Shown: positions 53,751 through 64,000 of the stretch, piece after piece
Numbering within the stretch: the first letter of the stretch is position 1
Layout of the letters: each line of letters starts with the position of its first letter
NCBI GenBank assembly: GCA_050084515.1
Contig: CM114271.1
Span: forward strand, 37,758,001 to 37,822,000
DNA: 64,000 nucleotides
Reading direction: 5' to 3'
Source: Blasia pusilla
Taxonomy: Eukaryota > Marchantiophyta > Marchantiopsida > Blasiales
The notes under the pieces: model-generated
Seen by the model: only the letters and a program-made list of their open reading frames with translations
Told to the model about the DNA's origin: nothing
Databases searched by the model: none
Program-made: the position numbers and the translations under genes

Positions 53751-56050
53751 TATATTCACGATGTGTATTGTTTCTAGTTGATACACCATGTATTTTTTTG
53801 CACATCTTGTCTCGATCATCACTTTATTCTTAAGTACAAACTTTCTCAAGCAATACTATGGAGACTCTCTAGTTTCTTGGTTGACTTCCTTGGATCTCCC
53901 CAAGGACTCAATGGACCCGGAGAAATATCCTTTGTTTGATCCTTGTGAGATTTTTGTAGAAGGTAGAGAGTCGCTTGAGTCATCCCCAAAGTCAAGACCC
54001 TTTAAAAAGACTTAATCTAGAATCCCAAGCCGGTCTTTTCATGATGTCCAACTTTAAGGTTTCTTTCGTAGATTAAAGGTTGATTGTCCCTTGTTTGTGG
54101 TAGCACTTCGTCCAAGTTGAAGTTCTATTTGATATACTCTTCTTGAGAAAGTGGAGACCATTTCTCGCTCTCTAGGGGTGCTGGAGTTGCACTCTTTATG
54201 CCATAGTGTTCTTGCATGGACACACATTGGCACTGATAGCCTTCCCTCTTCTATGTATGGATTTCATTTATGTGCTTATCATCGCAATGTTTCTTGTTAC
54301 GTCATGGATTTGAGTGACCTTTTCTTGTTGAACTTGTTCAAAGATATAGCTGAAGAGTCACGAGCAAAGCTGGAGAGCAAGAGCTAGAGCTAGAGATCCA
54401 ATAGCAAAGTTGGAGCGGCCCAAGAAGACTTTCCCAAAGATGGGGGGGCAGGTCAGAGGGCCCTAGAAGTATATATAAGGGGAAGGGTCTCTGAGGGTGC
54501 TTGGGATCTGAGCTCTACTTTGAGTAGCCACAAGGCTAATCGAGGGCACGGAATGGACCAAGGGCAAGAGAGTAAATTTCAAAGGCCACCCTTGGATTCC
54601 AACTATGACTTAGTTACTGGGTCTCATGGTTAGGGACTCATGCAAAATCCATTAGACAGTTGGAACCGCTAGGCATGCAAGCCTCGTTTTAGGTGCCTTG
54701 AGTATCTAGAAAGTTTGTCCCAATTCTAGAAAGATCCGCCCGTATTGGGAAGTGAGGAGTTAGGACCTATTAAGCTTGATGCATGGCTGAGTTGAAAACT
54801 CGAAGAGTTGGAAGGCTAGTGGACTCAAACCAAGTCTAATGAGAGTGTGTTTAGATGCAAATCAACAAAGTGAGCATGACCTACTAAATGTATGCTTCCA
54901 CAACATCTAAAATTGAGGAGTAGGTGCACGACAGAGGGGGTGATGGCAGACCCAAGTACAGATTAAGGATTGAACAACCTAAAATGTATTGCAAACAAAG
55001 CGTAATCAAAATGCTCAAAGAATGCAGTTTTTGACCCTAGTTTAGAATGACCTTGCTGACTTGGGCCCCATAGTCGTGTATGCTTCCCGCGGACTAAAAA
55101 GAAAATTTGGCCAAATCCAGGGTTATGAGTAATCATAGCTGGTTAAAATTGGTTTTGGTAAAACAATGGAAAGATTGGGGGTTTCGAAATGGTAAAATCG
55201 ATTTGAAATCCAATTTTACTATTCCCTGCTATGAAATACCAGTTCCCATTCTTGCTTCGGTCCACAACGCATATATTCAAAAATTCAAAAATGTGTTATT
55301 TTACAAAATTCAGTTTTTAATAATGTAAAAATATTTTTAATTTCAATACTAACTAGTATACGTCCATTATAGGAAAAGGAAGGCATTATACAGGGGCTCA
55401 TGGAGGGAATAAATGAAATATATGGGGGAGTTTGGTAAGAATGGGAAGGGGGCTGATATTTTGGCAGGAGAGAGTAAGAGAGGAGAGGAAGAGAGAAAGA
55501 GAGGAGAGTCTCTCTTAAAGAAAAGGGAGAGTCCGCCTCCTCTCTTCTAAAATTTCATTAGTTTCTTTATAAGTTTTTCTCTTTGAAATGCTAAAAAACT
55601 TAAGAAGAGAGTAACAAGTGGACCAGATTGGGTCATAAACTAACCTCGTTTTTCCAGGCTTCAATCCTAAACTAGATACACCAAGACCAAGTAAGCCGTG
55701 GTCTATATATACTACTTACATCAGTCTATATGCTAGCCAAGACTTTCACTACTAATAGATGGGATTTATTTTCTCCTAGGACATTCTTGGAGATTGAAAA
55801 ATAGGATAGCAAATTTGGTGAGTTTATTAGAAAGTGATGGGTTTGAATATTTCCAACTATGACTCAGACTTCTCTGAGGCCACGAATCAGTCGTCTATGT
55901 TGGCTGAGCAATGGGTATATGGAGTGTCTATGATGGTGATGGGTGTTTGGAAAGTTTAGGGTTTAGCATTTAAACACATCTGTCTGAGGTAAAGAAAGCG
56001 ACCCTTAAGGCCTACATGGAAGGACTACGAGGAAAATAAAGGCAATCAAC
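53751..56050. other. Unassigned part of the 6.1-kb block, copy 2
   Basis: Non-coding or unrecognised; duplicate of 20,926-23,225. A 78-codon open stretch at 54,151-54,387 is broken in copy 1, and nothing supports it as a gene. Positions 55,260-55,445 carry the sequence found inverted at 18,955-19,095. Confidence 0.4.
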
Positions 56051-56054
56051 CTTT

Positions 56055-56735
56055 CATCCTGTCGGAATCCGACAAGTTGGTAGACGTCAAGAGTCCAGAA
56101 AAGCTAGTGACGAAACAAGTGGAGAGAATGAAATGAAGGTAAGGCATCATCCTTCCATGCAACCTGTCGGAATCCGACAGGTTTAGATGCTGATTGCTTC
56201 CATTTTACTCTAAGTCCTTCCTTGTAGATCTCTGTCCTCTCTTCCTCTCTTCATGCAACTTGTCGGATTCCGACAGGTTGCATGATAGATGAAGTTTGAA
56301 TCTAAGAAGAACAACAGGAATGAAGCCTCCCAACCTGAGGCATGCCAACCTGTGAGAATGCAATAGGTTTCAAAAAATAACGCCTGAGTGAGGAATGGTT
56401 TGAAGAAAATGGGGGAACAAGGCGAGGGTCCATAAGCCAGCCAGAATGCCTGAAAGGATTGTGGTGGCACAGGAAAAGAAAAATCAGTCAAGTAGACAAC
56501 CTATCAAAATCCAACCGGGTGGAGGACGTTAAATTGGGAAAATGCAGCAGCCAATCAATTTGACGTGCAACCTGTCTAAATCCGACAGGTTTCCTGAATG
56601 GATCATAGAGAAAGAGGTTTAAAAAAAAATGTGAGCATCCCGGAAGCAATAAATCCTACAACTTGTCGGAATCCTATAAGTTACAAGCATGGTCTTTGGT
56701 TTGCAACCCAGTTTAATCCGACGGGTTGCTCAATG
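56055..56735. repeat. Palindrome cluster 6 (CCTGTCGG / CCGACAGG type)
   Basis: Copy of cluster 1, with palindromes near 56,060, 56,158, 56,255, 56,498, 56,567, 56,660 and 56,704. Some sites differ from the copy 1 versions by single bases (for example 56,177 restores CCGACAGG where copy 1 has CTGACAGG). Confidence 0.85.
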
Positions 56736-56983
56736 AAGACCGTTCAGCATAGAGGAATTGCAACCAAGACACACAAGCACCACTACTTAGAAAACACATC
56801 AAGAACGTTAATATCTCAAAAAATGGAAATCCTTTATTATATCCGAGGGAAACTCAGAAATTTACATTAGTTCACAGAATCCAACAACTCTAGTCTATGA
56901 TTTCCTCAGCCTTGTCATCTACAAATTTACTCCTAACTCTCCTAGGTTCTTGTACAAGAGGAATGTCTTGGGATACTAGTGGC

Positions 56984-57714
56984 TCATCTGGCCGATTGTA
57001 GATGGGGATTGAGAATATAGGGGAAGTTGATAGCCTTGCCTCCCCCCCCTAGGTACACCATATTGGTCCTATGTGTGATTTTAAGAGTCCCAACGCCTTC
57101 CCTGTAAAAAAATCTTGTATGCTCCGCAAGGTGACATCCATCCACTATCAATATGTACTCACTTGAAACCACCAAAGGTCCAAAACACTTGAATCAATTG
57201 AACAATAAATCCACCGTCTTCCTCGGAGAGCTCCTCCCAAACGATTGCCGGGCCTTGCCCTCGCCGATTTTGGAATCAGAAGGGAAATGGCGTCACTACC
57301 AATGGGTCTACTGGGAGCATTTGCCTTTGGAGGCGAGTTGTAGACTCCCACAAGCCTTTCGTAATCCACCTTTGCCTCCTTGCAAAGGTCCAAAAGTTTC
57401 GTTCTTCCTTCAATGGAGAGAATGTTTCTGCCACTCTACCATGTACCTCTGATACTCGCCCTTGATAAACCAACCAAGTCCAAGACCAAATCACATGGCC
57501 TCGAGTATAGCTCAATGAGGGTCTGCATCAGGGTAGGTGACTGATCCCTTCCTCCAAGTAAAGGCGTGCCTTCAATCATAAAGAGTCCCTGGGGGGAATT
57601 GTAAAGGTTATCCAATGTGACCCAATCGAAGCATGGATCAACGCGATCGGATATCTAAAACACCTAAAACATGTGCTCTGGTCTCACAAAATAGTAGACA
57701 TAGGAGTGCTCCAT
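56984..57714 (-). pseudogene. DNA methyltransferase-like ORF (N4/N6 class), decayed, copy 2
   Basis: Duplicate of 24,043-24,892. From the ATG at 57,714 the minus strand reads the same WVTLDNLYNSPQGLFMIEG, GGRDQSPTLMQTLIEL and CDLVLDLVGLSRASI text with extra stops. The frame 57,393-57,148 carries the continuation DLCKEAKVDYERLVGVYNSPPKA. The glycine of motif I that remains in copy 1 (SGAS) is changed to SRAS here, so this copy is more damaged at the expected AdoMet site. It lies between palindrome clusters 6 and 7. Confidence 0.4.
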
Positions 57715-57814
57715 CTGTCCACAAGGCAAGAGAAAAAAATGGTTAGCTTTAAGGTGGAACAAGCCTACACGTCGGAAACAGACCGCTTGCTCTACAACTT
57801 CCTAAAAATCACCT

Positions 57815-58260
57815 GTGCAACCCGTCGGATCCCCATGGGTTGCTCATAAACAAAGTGAGATTTTGTCTAGCTCTACAACTTCGTCAATACGCCCCCGTGC
57901 AACCCGTCGAATCCCGAAGGGTTGCACTGGTTGGTTTTTTCCTTATCCAAGCATCTACTTTAGAAGCAACCCGTCAGAGCCCGAAGGGTTGCTCATAAAC
58001 AAAGTAAGATTTCTTGTAACTCTATACTTTCGTCAAAACGCCCCCGTGCAACCCATCGGCCTCCGACGGGTTGCACTGGTTGCTTCTTTCCTTATCCAAA
58101 TATCTAGTTGAGAAGTAACCTGTCGGAACCCGACGGGTTGCTCATCAGCAACGTCATAAGTCTATGAGCAACCCGTCGTGTTATGACGGGTTTCTCATCA
58201 TGGGGAAAGGGTTGCACTAAATGTCTCTACTCGATTCCTACAACCCGACGGGTTGCATAT
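57815..58260. repeat. Palindrome cluster 7 (CCCGTCGG / CCGACGGG type)
   Basis: Copy of cluster 2, with palindromes near 57,817, 57,897, 57,965, 58,047, 58,115, 58,168 and 58,240. One site (58,115) reads CCTGTCGGAAC-CCGACGGG, a mix of the two arm types. Confidence 0.85.
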
Positions 58261-58437
58261 GTAAACCTACGGTCTAGAACATAGAAAAAAAATGGAATAA
58301 AGTAATTTTGAACATACCATGATTTGATTTGTAGCAGATCTGAGTGGGTCTTCATTTTTAACCACCCACGACTGTGCCGTCCTCCACTTTAGCAACCTCT
58401 TCACGCAATGAAGGTTGAAGACCTCGTCTTTGCTCCC

Positions 58438-59812
58438 TCCAGTCAGCACCAAGAAACAATCCCTATCACTAAGATATGCGTCCCCAAGAGAAAATAAGAG
58501 GGCGATCTGGTCAGAAGTGAAACCCAACTCTTGTAGGACGTATGTAACTTTGCCATACCAAGCTCTTGGAGCTTTTTGGAGCCCGTATAGAGATTTCTTC
58601 AACCTGCATACGCGCAATGGAAACTCGGGATGCTCATATCCAATTGGTTGAGTCATATATACCTCTTCATATAGATCTCCATTCAAGAAGGCATTCTTGA
58701 CGGCCATGTGATGTAATCTCCACTTCTTACTTACTACAACTACAACCACTATTCTCTTAGTCGCCATCTTTGCAATAGGACTAAATATTTCTTCATAATC
58801 GATGCCATATTGTTGTGCATAGCCCTTAGCCACCAATCTCGCTTTGTATCTATTAACTGTACCATCTTGATTACGCTTGATTTTATAAACCCATTTGCAA
58901 CCAATAGCTTCCTTACCGGAAGGTATATCAACCAACTCTTAGGTGTGTTGATGTGTTAATGTAGCAAGCTCTTCCTCCATAGCTTCAATACATTTGAATT
59001 GAATTGCACCTTCTTCAAAATAACTCGGCTCCTCTTCTTGAAGAGTAGTCATCATATGTGCATGATGTGTCGCAAGAAACCTTCATTTTTGAATCTATGA
59101 ATAGGATGTGTGCCTCTACTTGATCTATGAAGTTGTTGTTCAGAGGTAGATGCCTCTGACACATGACTCGAGCTCTCACTAGTGTCAACAGACTGAATAT
59201 GTATTCTTCCCGTCCATGTGCTCACAGATTTAACTAACGAATCTAGGACCTCTCCTAATCCTACACTAGTACTTAGGGAAATTTGAAGGCAATGTTTGTT
59301 GGTTTATAGTCATATTTTCTCCTTTAACAGACGAGTTTAGAGGTGGAATAGGCTCAGATGGACCATGGCTTTAGCTCATCAAAGATAGCATCGCGACTAA
59401 TAATAAGCTCCCTAGAGGATGGAATATAGCACTTATACCCCTTAGTTTCATCAACGTAGCCAATGAATATACATATTTTAGATTTGGGATTTAATTTGTA
59501 ACGTCTTTCAAAAGGAACATGAGCATAATAAATACAACCAAATACTTCCTGTGAAGACTTCGAATGGAGTCTTTTCATGAACTCCTGTTGTTGGAGTTCG
59601 GTTGATTAAAAAGACTTCACACGCTACAGCCTCTGCCCAATACACCCTACGTATATTCTTTTCATTCAGCATAGCTCGTGGAGCCTCAGCAATATGTCGA
59701 TCCTTCCTCTGAGCCACTCCATTTTGTTGTGGAGTGTAACGGCAAGTTACTTGACGTTGGATGTCATTTTGACGTAAATAGTCATCAAACTCATTTTAAA
59801 ATACTCTCGTCC
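58438..59812 (-). pseudogene. Ty1/copia integrase-to-RT fragment
   Basis: The minus strand reads from about 59,812: EYFK, then RYTPQQNGVAQRKDRH (integrase core end), VYWAEAVACEVFLINRTPT, FGCIYYAHVPFERRYKLNPKS with IFIGY, a linker, then IPSGKEAIGCKWVYKIKRNQDGTVNRYKARLVAKGYAQ, KNAFLNGDLYEEVYM and LKKSLYGLQKAPRAWY (RT fingers and palm). The fragment ends before the YVDD motif. Frameshifts at about 59,570 and 59,350 and a stop at about 58,938 interrupt it. It belongs to another copia family than the 32-kb element. No LTRs are attached; both ends are abrupt. Confidence 0.88.
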
Positions 59813-60799
59813 TCTACGCGGATAGTCTGACAGATGGTACTTGGAAACCAATTCATTAGTGAACAAAATATATTGCATAACCCCAACAAGGAGACGCTTT
59901 GCCATTGCAACCGCCTAACCAATCTATATAATAATGGATGATCCTATACGTACAATAAGACAAAGTAATGAAATGATAAGATAAAAGAGCAATATTTTTT
60001 AATTTTTTTCTCGAGAAAATAATTTTATTGACTAATTATCAATAATTCAATTAATTTATATTATAATGGATGATCCTAGATGTATAGTTAGACAAGATAG
60101 TGGGATAGTTTGGAAAAAGAGCAAAAAATTAAAAATTTTGTCCCTTAATTCATATTTGATGGAAATGGAAAATGAATCTTAATGGAGAAGGAATACATAT
60201 TGTTTCTTGAAGGATTGAATTATTAAGGAAATTATTGGATATCATTTACATTTTGACTCATTAGTGGAATTATGAGAAGAGTGGAATATTACTACTCTAC
60301 TAAAAATTATATTTTAAAATTTGAAATTAAATTATGATTTCTTTAAAAAAAAGTTCAGGTGAATTCATATTTGATATTTTGAGAAAAAGATGAATTTTAT
60401 TCGAAAATGACTTCATAAATTAAAATTAACTTGTAATTTAATTCATGGATATTATTTTGACTGGAAAAATGAAAGGGAAGATACTATTATTGAAATTATT
60501 TACGATATTATTTAAAAGTGAAATGTTATTATTATTATATTAATATTTTAAAAAATAAAATGAAATTCATATGTAAGTTTTAAAATATTTGTACATTTTT
60601 AAAAGTCATTTTCGTACGAAAGCATTTGAATGAAAACATTGCAAACGCTATGGATGCAAGTGAGAATCCCATTTCGTAAAGCGACACATTTTTGGACGCG
60701 TTGACACATGCGTTGTGGACCAAAAGCAAGAATAGGAACCATAGTGCTTTTCTAACGCAAAAGACGGTGTCGTGATTGGAGTAGAGTTTGGAGGTCGAG
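59813..60799. other. PR-10 unit 3 left flank with AT-rich block
   Basis: Positions 59,813-59,930 match 4,805-4,905. Positions 59,930-60,600 are AT-rich DNA related to the other AT-rich blocks (GGATGATCCTAGATG occurs in several). From 60,700 the sequence joins the conserved PR-10 flank. No gene. Confidence 0.5.
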
Positions 60800-60845
60800 A
60801 CCTGGCAGCGTTGGATGAAGTACAGTGCATCCAACGCTGCCAGGT
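60800..60845. repeat. Perfect 18-bp hairpin in PR-10 unit 3 flank
   Basis: Left arm 60,800-60,817 (ACCTGGCAGCGTTGGATG) and right arm 60,828-60,845 (CATCCAACGCTGCCAGGT) enclose a 10-base loop. Unit 2 has only the right-arm sequence (27,864-27,881), so the left arm is a new inverted copy. Confidence 0.9.
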
Positions 60846-61534
60846 GGAAACTGATCACTTTCGGGAAGACCTTATCATTGCGATCGATGATGGTGCAGGC
60901 GCATGCTCCCCAAATAAAAACAGAGAACTAGACCTAAAAACTGTGTGGGCATCTGATGGCCAAATTAATCATGGCCGATTGCACTCGGTTAAACGCAGCA
61001 CTCAATCTCACGGACCAGAGTCCTTTCAATAATTGATGTTGATAAAAAAAATTTAATGACGATTTACCATGAAGAAGTTCTTGTATCCCGTGGCCAGCGC
61101 AACTCGAAAGCATCCAGCACTGTAAATGTACTCTTTCAAATTTTCATGCATACAAGGGATCAGAACCCATGAGCCCTTCAAAATCATACATCCTGTGGTT
61201 CCGTCAGGATAGCGCAGGGACATGGCAGATTTGAGCTGGAGCCAGAATTGAGAAACTGTGTGCTGGGAACTGATCAGACAATGGATCGTGGCGTGCACCT
61301 CCGTGCAGGCTAGAACTGACTGAACTAAACCTGGTTGAATCAAGCAGCACCTTACCACCGGCATGTATATAAATGGAAGACTCCGATCCAGCTCGACACT
61401 GTTATTCTGTTACTACACTTACAACGTCACACCCATAATTGATGCTGGTGGTGACGATCGATCATCGGCAGGGCGTTGAGCTCGATCCTCAGGAAAACAA
61501 GCAACCCGAATACTGTGCATATCGTTGAATTCAT
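60846..61534. other. 3' flank of minus PR-10 copy, unit 3
   Basis: Non-coding, homologous to 27,880-28,737. It contains the TATA-like site at 61,366-61,373 facing the gene. Confidence 0.55.
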
Positions 61535-62487
61535 CTAGGCGCTGTTCTTGATATATTCTTCGACGGCCTTGAACAAATTTGTGACTGCTCCCTTCGCTTG
61601 TTCGACGACGCCAGAAATGGCGTTTTCTGAGCCGCCCTCGTATTCGGTGGTGACGTGCACCTTGCACTTGTCATCGCCGACCGCGCTGATGGTCATACTG
61701 CTAACCCACTTGGTGAAGCCCACGCCCTCGCTGAGATGTCCTCCCTCGATCTCTTGGGTGGTGATTTTAGCATCACCTTCGAGGTCCAGGCCGATGAGCT
61801 TCTCCTTGACGAACGCGCCGGCGGGCGCCACTGGAAAATGTAAACGGAGTTGGTGTAAGAGACCATCATAAATTTCAGGTGGCCATGGCTACTTGTACTA
61901 AGTCGATCACGGATACATCCCACATTTGAACGTTATGTCAAATTTTCCTAATGGTTGAGTGTTGAAATTGATTGTGTACGCGAGCTATCGACCTGAATGA
62001 GTTCAACCGCATGCGTCAAACTGGAGCTAAGCGCAGGGGTTCATACATTCATTGCTTCCGGTGATATTCACACCAGTAGGAAGGCCAGTAGGAAAGCGCG
62101 CCCAGTCTTACAATAGCTAGATTTAACTTGAACTGTACGTATGGAATCGGTCCTATCAATCTCTTCGAATTCATCAATACGTTCAAGCCAAAGTTGAAGT
62201 ACGAGCTGCGAAATGGGACCGGTAAAACCGAGCGTACTCACATGCCTTCGGTAATCAAATGCAACAATGTAGAGCCAACAAACATCTCACTGGGATACAG
62301 CATGTGTGAGCCTACCGAAGTTGATGATTCGCACCGAGCCTACGTGTCCTTCCACACCCTCGATTTCCTCCATGCTGCTAATGACCTCTGGTAAGAGCTT
62401 GGGGAACAGCGTGTTTTGCTCCTTCAAAGCTCCCCACAGGGCGCTCACAGGCACGGCCAACTCGACAACAGACTCGAAGGAACCCAT
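61535..62487 (-). CDS. PR-10/Bet v 1-like protein (unit 3, minus copy), intact
   Basis: Exon 1 is 62,487-62,316, the intron is 62,315-61,831 (485 bp, GTAGG ... CCAG) and exon 2 is 61,830-61,535, giving 155 residues. Exon 1 encodes the same protein sequence as the unit 1 minus copy. Exon 2 differs at a few sites (WVSSMTIS, ENAISGV, EEYIKNSA). All PR-10 hallmarks are present: the glycine loop EGVEGHVGSV, the conserved phase-1 intron, EYEGGSEN and the C-terminal helix. A proline usual in this family copy set (AIPGV) is serine here. The TATA box is at 62,659-62,652. The function is presumed small-molecule binding in the cytosol; the ligand is unknown. Confidence 0.88.
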
Positions 62488-63547
62488 TTCCGGTCGGGTG
62501 CTGAATCTCGGCACTGATGCGATGGACTCTGGAGACGACACTCTCGAGATGAAGATGTAGGTACGGGATGCAAGAGCAAATCGAGTGATGGCGAAATTGT
62601 GAGAGAGTACTGGTTGGCGATGAAGCTTGCGAACTGAGATCGCGCGAGCTCCTTATATACTGAACAGAGCAATGTGAGGCTGCTCTGTAGTTGCTGCCAT
62701 CCGCCCGTACTCGGGTGCTGAATCATGCCTCCCAGTGGAGGCCGGGATGGCCGAGAAAGGGTTCCCCACCTCCACGGCCTCCACGGTCAAATGACGACGA
62801 AGTCCAAAGTTGCTGTTCTAAAGGTCGTCCCGCTCTGACCCGTCCGACGTAGCAAGCGTCTTCTCGCACTTCCATTATGGGCGCGGCTCGGATAAATCGG
62901 TCACTAGAATAGGCGTTTTCACCGGCCGAAAGACAAGTGAACATTACGCTTTTACGCCGGTTCCATCCGCTTTTAGCCTCTGTTGACTCGTTTGAGGACA
63001 GAGAAAGGACGACCTCACCGGCGTTTAGCATGCAGCCCGCGGTAGGATACGTTAAATTCGTATAGAATCGCGGTGAGACGGTCGGTCAGTGGAAACTCGT
63101 TAGTGTAAATATTGATAATGGCCTGCCTTCGAGGGTTGTTCGTGCGTGAGTCATGAAGCGGATCACGGGAGTCAGATTAAAGCTAATGCAAGTTACAGCG
63201 AAGACCTTTCTAGGGACAAGGGGCATGCTAACTCGGACCGATGCGACACGCTGCCCCGTTGCAAGTCCTCAAGAGCACATGCCTAGCAAGACGTCGTCGG
63301 CAGGCCTGGGAAGCATTTCTGGTCGTTTGATCTAGACCAATGCATGCATGGCCTTTTTCCCGTGCTAGGCACCAGCTGAGGAGCGTCCTCTGTTCAGTAT
63401 ATAAGAGCCTCGCGCACTCTCAGTTCGCAGGCCTTCATCGCTAACCAGTAAAGTCTCGCAATCAATCGATCTGCTCTTGCATCCAACTTTAGATCTCCGT
63501 CTAGATCATTTAGTCCATTCCATCAGGGTCGAGATTCAGCACCGGAA
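62488..63547. promoter_or_regulatory. Bidirectional promoter region of PR-10 pair, unit 3
   Basis: 1060 bp, at a constant offset of 56,280 from the unit 1 region and differing from it at only a small number of positions. TATA boxes are at 62,659-62,652 (minus) and 63,398-63,405 (plus). Confidence 0.75.
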
Positions 63548-64000
63548 ATGGGTTCCTTCGAGTCTGCTGTGGAGTTGGCCGTGCCTGTGAGCGCCCTGTG
63601 GGCGGCTTTGAAGGAGCAAAACACGCTGTTCCCCAAGCTCTTACCAGAGGTCATTAGCAGCGTTGAGGAAATCGAGGGTGTGGAAGGACACGTCGGCTCC
63701 GTCCGACTCATCAAGTTTGGTAAGATCACGAAAGAACATGTCAGGCTCAAGAAGTTTATGCACACAGTGTTGATGAGTAAATCACGGTCCGTTTTATTGG
63801 TCCCATTTAGCAGTTCGATGTTGCAACTAATGGCGATGAATGCCTAGTATCAATAGGCATGGCCACCTGAAATTGAATGATCGGTTCTCACACCAACGCC
63901 GTCCACACTTTCCAGTGGCTCCCGCGGGCGCGTTCGTCAAGGAGAAGCTCATCGGCCTGGACCTCGAAGGTGATTCTAAAATCACCACTCAAGAGATCGA
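63548..64000 (+). CDS. PR-10/Bet v 1-like protein (unit 3, plus copy), cut by window end
   Basis: Exon 1 is 63,548-63,719 (donor GTAAGA), the intron is 63,720-63,915 (196 bp) and exon 2 starts at 63,916. The exon 1 protein is identical to the other plus copies. The intron shares the 109-bp deletion with the unit 1 plus copy. The window ends within the codons for the EIE segment, a few bases before the place where the unit 1 copy has lost a G, so whether this copy is intact cannot be told. The TATA box is at 63,398-63,405. Confidence 0.85.

Larger units (their letters stand above)
52340..58437. repeat. 6.1-kb duplicated block, copy 2
   Basis: Collinear partner of 19,523-25,625. Because copy 2 is continuous with the palindrome-bearing element on its left, it is probably the source and the 19.5-kb copy the product. 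The right edge abuts a copia RT fragment, while in copy 1 it abuts PR-10 flank. Confidence 0.8.

Overview
The window is eukaryotic nuclear DNA from a land plant. It has GT-AG introns, plant TATA boxes, a small plant-type PR-10/Bet v 1 family and dense plant transposons (Ty1/copia with an initiator-Met-tRNA primer site, Ty3/gypsy, Helitron, non-LTR). The species cannot be fixed from the sequence. The divergent PR-10 family and the repeat mix would fit a lineage outside the flowering plants, for example a lycophyte, but that is only inference.

The genic backbone is a segmental duplication. Its unit is a head-to-head pair of two-exon PR-10/Bet v 1-like genes separated by exactly 1060 bp between start codons, followed by shared 3' flank and an AT-rich block. 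Unit 1 is at about 4.9-11.8 kb (minus copy intact, plus copy frameshifted). An orphan exon 2 at 3.97-4.27 kb is left from a still older unit. A further unit at about 19.0-27.7 kb keeps only its flanks, because its gene pair has been replaced by a 6.1-kb block. Unit 2 is at about 27.8-44.8 kb (minus copy frameshifted, plus copy intact) and is split by a copia element (32.4-37.4 kb) and a non-LTR element (38.6-43.2 kb). Unit 3 starts at about 60.7 kb (minus copy intact) and its plus copy runs off the window end.

Between the units lie mobile-element remains: copia debris at 0-0.8 and 2.8-3.6 kb, a decayed Helitron at about 13.2-17.6 kb, a 6.1-kb block present twice (19.52-25.63 and 52.34-58.44 kb), a gypsy pol fragment at 50.8-51.4 kb and a copia integrase/RT fragment at 58.4-59.8 kb.

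The most unusual part is 44.96-58.3 kb with its partial copy at 23.2-25.5 kb. A family of about 27-bp perfect or near-perfect palindromes is arrayed in seven clusters beside a decayed MULE-like transposase (minus, 45.5-47.3 kb), a divergently oriented coiled-coil ORF with an intron (plus, 48.5-49.9 kb), a C-terminal exon (52.3-52.7 kb) and a decayed ORF resembling an N4/N6 DNA methyltransferase motif region (minus, 24.0-24.9 and 57.0-57.7 kb). The palindromes differ between clusters, yet the two arms change together so that dyad symmetry is kept. I read this as the remains of a large DNA transposon with its own binding-site arrays, probably not a catalogued type. The protein assignments rest on motif recognition without database searches.
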